64,000 nucleotides of DNA. Source: Trematomus loennbergii (lineage: Eukaryota > Chordata > Actinopteri > Perciformes > Nototheniidae). Shown piece after piece: positions 38,575 to 49,500 of the stretch; within the stretch, counting starts at the first letter, position 1, and each line of letters starts with the position of its first letter. The notes under the pieces are model-generated. The model made no database searches, was not told the DNA's origin, and was given only the letters and a program-made list of their open reading frames with translations. Where the stretch lies: NCBI GenBank assembly GCA_012861695.1, contig JAAOOA010000056.1:2417260-2481259 (forward strand). Direction: 5' to 3'. Both the position numbers and the translations under genes were made by a program.

Positions 38575-41500
38575 TAGCAAAGCAGAGGCAGCAGACCTGG
38601 CAGCTTAAATGGAGCGGCAGGTTTAGGAGAATGTGATTGGCTGGTTGGAAGAGGGACGAGGTGCGTCACGTGTAAATGTATCATTGGTGCTCGAGTTGAC
38701 TGCCTGAACCAGCTCGCAGGCTTTGCCTCATAAGTGGTGTGACACAATTCATGTCAAAACATATCTACATCAGGGTTTCCGTTAGCCGGTAATTACCGGT
38801 TTTTAGCTGGTAAAATGTATTAAACACCGGTAAATTCAAAACCTGCCGGTCAAAATGTCCGGTAATAATTGGGGATGCTCCGATCGATCGGCCGCCGGTC
38901 ATTATCGGCCGATATTCACTCTTAATAGTTTGATCAGGAGAGCTGGATCTGATCGATATGGACATAAACGCGAGTGAAGTATAACCGGACGCGAGAGAGA
39001 GATCAGATCAGCTGCTCTGAGACACGCAGCTCTGCATAATCACCTGAAGCCCCGCCCGCTGTTTAGCGAGCTGCATGAGATACAGACGGGCTGTCAGGAG
39101 AGAGAGGGAGGGAGAGAGGAAAAGAGAGGATCCATTTCTCCCGTGTTATTATTCAAAGTTAATGTAAACTTCATCTACTACAAGTAGTTTGTTTGAATGT
39201 AATAATTATGTTGTTTGTTGTTTGTGGAAGCGCATCATTTATTGAAAAATGAATCTGAATTTTTTGATCTGTCTAAAGGCCGCTACACACCAACCTGAGA
39301 CCAAAGAACGCGTACCGAAGGCGTCCCGACTTTTACGTCCGCTACGTCACCTGCGTCGGCTACGCCGCCCGCCTACGAACACACCGCAAAGACTTCAGTT
39401 GACGAGTGGCAATAACTGTCCTTACCAGCAGGCAGCGGTAGTGTGTATTCGTCATTCAAAAGAGGCAACAACCGGAAGACAGAATATACACCGAGAGAAG
39501 AAGAACAGGCTGCGTGATATAAACAAACAACAAATAGCTTCTGGGTTCCATTTTCACTCTCTCGTCGATCGAAAACATGTAAACATAAAAAAGAAACTCT
39601 TGCGTCCGGGTGAGATGAAAATGAAAAAGATGAACCGTCTGTGTGTGCCTTCTTAATCGTTTGTTTTGGTCCCTCACTTCCGCTTCGCTTCTCATGCACT
39701 GACTCGCTAAGCTGAACAGCCAATCAGAGTGATTTATTTGTCCCGACTTTCTTTGGTTGAATCGGCATCGGGAGGTGTGAAAATGTGCCGTAAAGAGACG
39801 ACGGTGCGGGACACACCAACCTGAGTAGGGCGCCGCGAATGCCCGACTGCCTCTGACGGCCTCTGACTCCCAAAATCGGGTTGGTGTGTCAGGGGCTTTA
39901 CGATTATAAACTGAAGCAATATAAAATGAGCCCCATTAACTGACTTTTAAACATCAGCATATCCGGTCATAGTCCGGTAATTACCTGCTAACGGAAACTC
40001 TGCTACACAATTCATATTATTATTATTGAAACATGACCGGTAAGTTTCAAATTTGTCCGGTAAAATAAATTCTGTCCGGACATTTTACCGGCAAAAAAAA
40101 TCCTAGCGGAAACCCTGATCTACATATGTAAAATTCAAATGATACGCTACAAATAAGAGGAAAAGGTTCAAGGTTCAAGGTTCAAGGTTCAAGGTTCAAG
40201 GTTCAAGGTTCAAGGTTCTTTAAAAAAGAAAATCCAAGTGGAAAGATGAACTGATCTTGGAACTTACCTCTGTCTTTTTTGCGTAGAAATGTGTTGTGAG
40301 ATTCCAGTGGTTGACCGAGACTTGTCCATTTTCCTTTGGCCTGTTTGCGTATGCTGACCTGGATCTTTCCCACCGAGAAGGCAGTGTTGGCTGTTGGAGA
40401 AAGGACAGTTTCAGGAGAAGAATATTATAATAATAATAACAGATTCTGCCGATTATATTAAATGAAGACGGTTTCTCACCCTCAAGGTTTCCCTCAACTT
40501 CATCAGCCAGACCTGTAAAAGCATGAACATGACACCAAGCCGATTTAGATTACCTTTGCGATCATCCAGTAAGAAAACCACAGTGAAACAGAGTCCTTTT
40601 TTTACTTAAACATTTTATAAAAATATCACAAGACAAATCATTCTAATAGAACATTACAAAAAAAGTTATGTAATGATAACGTTTCTTGCAGGATTCCTTG
40701 TAATGTTATAGTCACTCAGTAGGGCTGCACAACTAATCAACATTTGAAGCACATTGTTTGTTAAAGGATAAACATTTCAAATACCGTTTTGAATATAATA
40801 TTGTGGAGCTGCAGCAATATCCCGGCATACAAATCGTATCCTACAAACTTAACAAAAGGTATTTCTTTGGTACAGATCCACCCTAAATAATCACACCAAG
40901 ATAATTGTAATATATATTTATTTAATAATAATGAGGATTATGATTCAAGACTAAGCAATCCCTCTAATATCATATCTCAGAATAAAAATATTATTTTAGA
41001 AAACCTATTGTGAAGATGTAAAGACCAATAACCATTGCAGCACATTTGAGATGTGGAACTAGGGCCGCTGGTATCAAATGATCCTGATTATGAGCGACAC
41101 ATTTATTCACTTTATCTGGAGTTATGCAATATTATCTTCCGTCTGCATTTACCGATTTTCTTTCTATAGATATACTGTACTTGTTCTGCTGCCTGCATAT
41201 AGAGTGGTGCAGTTATGACGTATAGTTGTAGGCCGACCCGGAAGTAAGCTGCGCAAGGGTTCCCTCGACAAAAAAGCAATGGGAGTTCTCCATAGGATTT
41301 TGGAATATTGTAGAAAACAAGATCTGTGGAAAACAAAACCTGTTTGATAGATGCTCGTAAATGTAATCGCCAGAAGCAAAAGGCTAACGTCATGCTATAA
41401 ACGAACTACAGCACCCATATAGTCCTATAGCGTCCTATAGTGTTTACTTCCCGTCCGTCTTTTTCTGCTGTTCCCGTTAGTGTTAACTTCCTGTCTGTCT

Positions 41501-44500
41501 TATCTGCTGCTGTTCCCGTTAGTGTTAACTTCCTGTCTGTCTTATCTGCTGCTGTTCCCGTTAGTGTTAACTTCCTGTCTGTCTTCTTCTGCTGCTGTTC
41601 CCGTTAGTGTTAACTTCCTGTCTGTCTTATCTGCTGCTGTTCCCGTTAGTGTTAACTTCCTGTCTGTCTTCTTCTGCTGCTGTTCCCGTTAGTGTTAACT
41701 TCCTGTCTGTCTTATCTGCTGCTGTTCCCGTTAGTGTTAACTTCCTGTCTGTCTTCTTCTGCTGCTGTTCCGTTAGTGTTAACTTCCCGTCTGTCTTCTG
41801 CTGCTGTTCCCGTTAGTGTTAACTTCCTGTCTGTCTTCTTCTGCTGCTGTTCCCGTTAGTGTTAACTTCCTACGGTCTGTTGTCCACAGCTGAAGTTGAA
41901 TCGACAGGACTTGATATGACTGCACAAAGTCCCTTGATCCTCAGTAGCAACGGCAGAGTTTAAGCGAGTATTGACAACCTCTGAAATGTACAAATTGACC
42001 AATCAGAATCAAGTATTCCACCAAGTCGGCATAATGACGTACAGCGTCCTCGACAACTTCTGTAGTCCTATTCAGCCACTTGTTAACAACCATCGTTTTT
42101 CAGACACGTAAACTCTTCAAAAATCACCAGTGGGGTCACTGCTGATGTATTTAATGTCGTAGAACAAAACGTGATCCGTCTCTTAAATGTGTGTCAACCT
42201 CAGACCTTATTTCCAGCTATTTTCCAAAATCCTATGGAGAAATCCCATTGGCTCTGAGACGAGGGAACAGGTAGTGGTAAAATGCTAACTCACTTCCAGG
42301 TTTTAGGACTCATTCCTGCACCACTCTATAGCTTTAGGAATGTAACTGTAATGTATTAATCCAATTGTATTGGATGCCCAGCCTATATACAGTAGGTCAT
42401 CCTGGCACAAACAAATAAGCAGGCCAAATATATTGATACTGTGTAGCACTCTCAAAAGCAGAAGTTTCAAAAGAGGGAAGTGTCTCTCACTTCAAATGTA
42501 GAAAGTCTTATCTCTACTCACTTAAATGTATCATGTAGGACATTTTCCCCAGCAGCACTTCCACTCGCAGAACACCCCCTTGAGGTCAACAATGGTACAG
42601 CCTGAGCTGGGGATCTGACAGAAAAACAGTGTGCAGAGTTATGTCAACCATTGATACAAGTCCCTCTGGGGCCAGTTAGTAATCTCATCATTCAAATGTT
42701 TGTATAAATATAAATGCATCCTTCAAACTGTTATTGAAATGCAACTCTATGTTTCAAACTTTTATTAAAATATGATTTCATACTACAAATCTGTATTAAA
42801 ATATAATAGTAACAGGCTAGTTATGCAATTTATTATCTCAAAGATTTTAATTTAAAGTTACAATGTATAGGTCTGAGCCACCTGCTCCAAATAAAGAGGC
42901 AGTGTTTCACCTCTACTACTGGTAGCATAACATATACATTTATCAATCATCATACGTATTTAGAAAGCCTACTATGGTGTGTTATTATGTGTGTATATTT
43001 TAGTTGAGGTAGTTTGGCATGTCTATTGTATTGTAATCTTAGGAGTATTCCAATATACAAAATGCATCAGGGATGTGCGTATGGTCGACGAATGCTTACC
43101 TTTCTTTTAGCATAAACCACCAGATGAACGGTCACATCAGTCTGGAACCAGTCGTACCTTCACAAACACACAGCAGAACATAACAACGTCATTGAGCATT
43201 TTTACTTTACATTACATGTCAGGCGCTTTTATCCAAAGCGACTAACATACATTCAGTACTGTGGACAATCCCTACAGGAGCAATTTGGGGTGAAGTGTCT
43301 TGCCCAGGGACACAACGACATGCTGACTGCAGTGGGACTCGAACTTGCTATCCCTTGATTCAAAGTTCAGCGCACTAAGTTCAGCGCGCTACACCACTGA
43401 GCCACAGCCTCTTTTAACTTCGACATATGTGCATTGATATTTTTTGTATATGTACTATGTTTTTTTCATACCGAGGCCGAGAGTCTTTGTCTGGGGGAGG
43501 AGCCAGCGGCTGAGGGGGGGCAAGGCCTGTCGCTGATGGAGGAGGCATGGCAGCTGTGAAGAAAAACGTTAGTCAGTCAAATTCTTATTCACATGATTTA
43601 CAAAGCAGCAGCAAGGCAGAGGGGAAACTTAAACAAACAATAAAACACCATAAGATAAAAGACATGCATTAATATTTTAAAATGAAAAGTTATTTAAAAC
43701 AACCTTGTTGATAAAGATTAACAGTGATGTTACACTCCTGCTGAGAGTCTTCACAACCCTTTTACATTACATGTTACTTGTTAGACGCTTTTATCCAAAG
43801 CGACTTACATACTCAGTACTGTGAGCAATCCCCACAGGAGCAATTTGGGGTGAAGTGTCTCAGGGACACAACGACATGCTGACTGCAGTGGGAACCTGTG
43901 ACTATCTGATCCCCATACCAAGGCTCTATCCACAGCGCCACACGCCTCCCACAACCCTTCATAGATGACTCTCAGTCCTTCCCTGGGGGACTCCAGTTTA
44001 ACCATCAATGCAACTCCTGGGATTTCTAAGGTGCCGTTTACACGAGGACAAAACGGGTTGTATCTGCTAGGGCTGTGCAATTAATCGTATTTTAATCTCG
44101 ATTACGATTTTGGCTTGCAACGATTACGAAAACAATGTAATCGAAATAAAACGATTATTATTTTTATTTAAAAAAAAAAAAAAAATGTAATTTTTAATTT
44201 TTTTTATTGGTTTTTCAGTTGAATTATACTTAAAGTTCAGGGTAATCAACTGTTAAAAACATACTGTTCACATTTTTTTTTTCAATATATGGATGTTTTC
44301 AAAGTAAATGGATAATCGTTTTTAATAATCGTGATATCAATTATTGACCAAAATAATCGTGATTATGATTTTTGCCATAATCGCACAGCCCTAGTATCTG
44401 CTACTTTTCTCTCGCGTTCATTCACACGAGGCCGACACGTAAACGCGGAAACGGACCCCGCAAACGATAACGGGTCCCAAGGTGGATAGATCTGCAAACG

Positions 44501-46507
44501 GAACGCTCTGGGGGGGCAAACGGCTCCGTGTGCACGCCCTATACCAGGGGTACTCAAATACAAATCTTAAAGGTCCAAAGAAATTGTTCAATAAGACAAC
44601 GGTCCGTTTATTACGGTCATTCAAACTTTTAAACAATTGCAACAAGATTCTTAACACGAGGTTGCAAAAACAAAAATAATCTGTATGCAGCAGTTTTCAT
44701 TGTTATTGTGTCTGTGCTTGATCCCTCAGAGTCGCAGTGTAAGAGCTGCACAGTTATGAATAAAGGCAGCTGCACCCTCTTTCATTCAGCATTCCCATTA
44801 TTGCTTTATAAATGTCTTGCCCCCTTGTGTGTCCACTGAGGTTCGTCAGGCCCAACACATCTTCAACAAACTCCCCCTTTGCCTCATCATAAAAACTCAC
44901 AAACACCAGCAACTGAGCATTGTCAGTGGTGTCAGTGGAATCATCCACAGCTAAGGAAATGCACTGCATTTTTTATTCCATCACAAAGCTGATTCATCAA
45001 ATCACCAGCCAGTATTTCTGTTCTTCTGGTTGCTGTGGAATCTGAGAGGGGGATTTGCTTGATTTGACCTGTTATTTCCTCTTTTTGTTTGCCTTCAAAC
45101 ATGGTCTCCATCACTTCAGTCATGCATTCTTTTATACATCAGTTATTATCCAGTGGAATGTCCTTACCTACTGGCCTAGTTCAATCAAAGTGGTTACTTT
45201 TTTTGGCTGGGCAGTGGGCAGTGTAGTTTTACACACCGTCTTATTTGACTTTCTCAGGACTTAAAACTGTTTTTTGGGGGCAGACCCCCACAAAGAAAGA
45301 AATATATTTACACACGTAAGGTCATCATCTTAACAGTTGTGTATGCTCATCCGTGAGCAGAGCATCAAGTTGACATGTCTATTACAGCTGAATGTGGCGA
45401 TTACCATCTTGTTCAGCAAAACGCCTCACAAACTTATTAAGATCAACAGCTTTAGTGCGTTTTGATTCAATGCTGAGTACAGCCAAACTTGACAGTCTCT
45501 CTCTGTCATTGCAGACCGCAAATACCTCATTCCTTCAGTACTTGGGTCCGAAATGCTTCTCGTTTCGTGCCGTCCCGTTCAAATGAAATCGCCGGCAATG
45601 TTTGCAGTGGACATAGCGGAGAATTTTGACTCGTTGCGTTGTGGCGATGTCTCGCAGATAACACAGATAATACAGACATAATACAACAGTCCAGAGACAG
45701 TTGTGGTTCGGTCCGGATCCGGACCGGAGTCCGGACATTGAGGATGCCTGTCCTATACGATCATTTTCTGATAACGATGAAATAGCCCCACCTCCCTCTC
45801 CCCACGTCTCCCTCCCCACGTCTCCTGCTCAGAGATCAGCTGCTGGGCTGTCAGGAGAGGGGGAGGAAAAGAGAGGCTCCGTTTATTATTCTTATATTAT
45901 TATATAGTCGTTATCAATTTGTTTTAAAGCTCAATAAATAACAAAGAAGACCTCTGACCGGCACTTTTCTAATTTTGTCCGGAAGATTTAAACTTTAACG
46001 GACATGTTGACCGCCGGAAAAAAATGTTTAACGGAAACTCTGCTGCACGGTCCCCTCGTCCCTTGGAAGAGGCGGAGAGGTGGGTGTTTTCATCTGCTGG
46101 TGGACTACCGGAGAGATTTACAGCAGGAGCACACGCCGTCCACCGCGGAGAATAAACAGAAAGGCAACCATGGAACCATGCTCCGGGGTCTTCTTCGCTG
46201 CTTTTGGTGTCTTGTGGCGGCAGCAGCAGTTAATTGAGCCGAATGCGTGTGAACGGAAGACTTTTTTTAAAACGAATTCGGTGCGTAAACGCAAACGTAC
46301 CCGTTTCGTCCTCGTGTAAATGGGGCCTAAGACACTAGACTAATAAAAGAAAACCTACAGTGAATGCATTAGTGGGAATGTGGCCCTGAACTCAGGGATA
46401 GTGCTTTGTGCTCTCTACTGTGTGTGTGACATCTGGTTAACACAGAGGTAAGGTTGCAGAACAACAACAGACGACATGTGAGCACACTGATGCAGAGATA
46501 TGTTTGT

Positions 46508-46599
<92 letters not shown>

Positions 46600-49500
46600 C
46601 CTTTAGTAGTAATAGTGGCCATCCTGCCAACCAGGCATTCTTTTAACATGGACTCATAGTTTACCCAGCGATGGACCTATGCACAAACACCAGAAAATTC
46701 TTTTGATTATTTATTTATTTTAAATCCAGAACTATCACGGTGAAATTATATCACTTCACCTCTACTAACTTACACAATATTTCAAACATACAAAATAGTT
46801 AAATTCTCCTTAAAAAATATTTACTTGGACTTATCAGGTTGAAAAAGTAATTTTACTTTAAAGGGCCCATGTCATGCTTTTCCGGTTATTACCCGTCCCC
46901 TTGTGTGTTATGAAGGTTTTTATGCATGTAAACGGTGTGCAGAGTCAAAACCCTCAAAGTACACCCTATAGCGAGTAAAACTCTAACACAGAAAATACCT
47001 CCCCAAAACGCCTCGTTGGAGATACGTCACTGCCCATTTGAGTCTTCCATTTAGTTCCGGGTACCGCATGATGTCATGCGGTACCCGGAACAAAATGGAC
47101 CAATCCGGAAGAGCTATGGCCACACCCAGCGGCGCTGGCCGCACCCTCTGCCAGCCTAACATTTACTGTTGGAAGCTCTGGTTCAGTTCACAATCGATCC
47201 AGTCATGCCAATGCCAAGGACCTGTTTCCTGAAATGTGAGGAGAAATCTGAGCTGTTTGTCCTACCGACGGAAGAACCACGACGAAGTCAGTGGTTGAAA
47301 TTTCTGTTTAACACTGTTCGAAGAACGTTACTGTGTGCGCGGCATTTCACAGACGAAAGCTTCCAAAACATTGCCCAGTTTGAGGCCGGATATGCACAGC
47401 ATTTGAAACTGAAGGACGATGCTATTCCTAGTTTGTTTGGACCGTTAGGGGAAGATTCAGGTACCCAACCTGTAAGTTTGCATTGTTATTTGTGTATTTA
47501 TCAATCAAGACTGTTTAAATGTGTAAACGTGTGTCGGACTGCTAAGCCATTGACACAGTGCTAACTGTGCTAACTAAGTTGCTAGCGTTTCCATATATCA
47601 ACTCTAATATCAGCAGATGGCCTTGCATACATGTATCTCATAGCAGGAGAATGTCTGCATTCACACACGAAATACTCATAGACAGTATACTCCGGGTGAT
47701 TTGCCGTACGGTCAGTCGCGAAACGTAATTACATTATAGCTGGCGTAGCGTGTATGCTACCGAGCTAACCAACGGAGCTAGACATGGGTTTGCTCGGGAA
47801 AACATTTGTGTTATGCCAGCTACAATGAATGTAGCAGACTACCCGTATAAGATTGCAATTGTAAACACGTTCTTGCTAGCCTAATATGAATCACTAGCTT
47901 TTGTTCATAGTGGTTTTATTACACTAAACAAGCCCAGCTTACTGGGCTAACACGTTGCTAGCGTTTAAATATATCAACTACAATGTCAGCAGAGAAGCCT
48001 GTGACATAAGATTTTAACTGCATAATTACTCTGTAGCTATGTCAGATTGACAATAAAGAACCTTGAACCTTGAACATGTTTGTCATGGCAGGAGAATGTC
48101 TGCAGTCACACACGGAATACTCATACAGTATACTCCGGGTGATTTACCGTACATTGTGACAGTACATGTACATACTGCATGTATAGCTAACGAGGCTAGC
48201 TATACATGCTAGCGGAAAACAATGTATTCATGCCAGTTACAATGTATGACCGAACGTAGCAGACTACCCGTCTAAGATTGCAATTATAAACACGTTATTG
48301 CTAGCCTAATATGAACCGCTAGCTTTTGTTCATAGTAGTTTTATTACACTACATTATAGTTGCCGTTCCTCCGAGCTAACGTTCATATCGTGTTTGCTAA
48401 GGTAAACAAGAAAGCTAGGTTAGCATATTAGCTGGCAAGCTTACTGTGTTGATTAGATAGATGGATTAGATAGATCCACACTCCTACCACAACTACTACT
48501 AACGAATCTAAAACAACTACGTTTCTCTAATATTTTGTGATTTGCATTTGATTTCGTCCAGCCAGATCCTGCCGGACAATACATGACGGGGACGGGACTA
48601 CCACACTGATGCATCGTCCTAAAAAGCCCCGGCTGCGATAGGCAAGATGCCGACAACGGGGAGGAATTGATGATATACCGTATATATATGTATATTTATG
48701 TTCATTTTGTACATTTCTAAAAATAAAGTTTGATGGAAATACTTAGTAGGCCTATCCTTTCTTCCCTGAATTATGCTCCTATAACATATCATTCATATAT
48801 AGCAAACCATGATTTGATTTCTCATCAAACAGTAGTAGTTTATTACAGGTAAAAATAACTTACTCTTCTATAACAACAGTTGTAGGTACAGTTCGGTTAG
48901 TTAGCGTATCAAATATACGGCTGTACCGACGCCATATAAGACTGATGTTCCGCTCAGATCGAGCCGAAAAAAGCACTGTTAGACATGGGCGGAGCCTCTC
49001 TGGTGGTTGACTAATCAGAACAGAGTGGTCCGAGCTGACCAATCGGAGCACACTAGGCTCACAGGGAGGGGGGGGCAAGAGCTCCAACGAGCCGTTTAGT
49101 GGAGAGAGTGAATACTGCTGAATACACATACTTTACAGAGATGCTGTATGCGAAACCAATGTGAGTTTGGAAAATTGCACAGTATAAATCTATTTTAGTA
49201 TACCTCAACAATGGAATTATGATCAGTGGAAATGGCCATGACATGGGTCCTTTAATACCTAGAAATGATGGTCACGTTCTTTCACGATACCCTTCCATAC
49301 CTGGTCAAACAGGTCGGTGCCATCCATCCCAGCCGCCTTCATCAGCTCCTCTTCTCCACCAGGGTGGTAGTCCATGTAGGGGGTCACATTGTAAACCATA
49401 CCTGAACATACAGAGAGAAAAGTAGCTTAATGTATACTTTTTGGAATTTACCAGACTGACAGCAATCATGTTTTGGATCTGTGAGGGTTAGAGTTAGCGA

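Larger units (their letters stand above)
44030..46327. mobile_element. Harbinger-like element with two nested transposons
   Basis: TAA duplications at 44027-44029 and 46328-46330 flank inverted ends GGTGCCGTTTACACGAGGAC and GTCCTCGTGTAAATGGGGCC. A 3-bp TWA target is the PIF/Harbinger signature. Inside are a TAGGGCTG hAT element (44068-44393), a second hAT element (44545-45750) and a fragment with the right end of the CAGAGTTTCC family (about 45900-46043). It lies in a cyb5r4 intron. Confidence 0.75.
46862..49251 (+). mobile_element. Kolobok-like TTAA transposon encoding a THAP domain
   Basis: TTAA at 46858-46861 and 49252-49255. Inverted ends AGGGCCCATGTCATG and CATGACATGGGTCCT. TTAA targets combined with a THAP-domain protein are the hallmarks of Kolobok elements. 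It contains a 36-bp palindrome (47055-47090), a THAP open frame (47169-47564) and an internal duplication (47575-48360). No intact transposase is seen in 2.39 kb. It lies in a cyb5r4 intron. Confidence 0.75.

Noticed and set aside
39249..39656. 135-residue open frame rich in Arg/Lys
   Set aside because: It spans the boundary of a nested transposon (39274) and low-conservation GC-rich sequence; no start context or family resemblance.
41480..41816. LTSCLSYLLLFPLV repeat proteins
   Set aside because: They follow the ~43-bp minisatellite unit; no gene structure around them.
43191..43412. tRNA gene on the minus strand
   Set aside because: The B box is embedded in a dispersed fish repeat, duplicated at 43755-43955, without a cloverleaf.
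45055..45264. Plus-strand open frame MLDLTCYFLFLFAFKHGLHH
   Set aside because: It lies antisense to the hAT transposase remnant and shows no independent signal.
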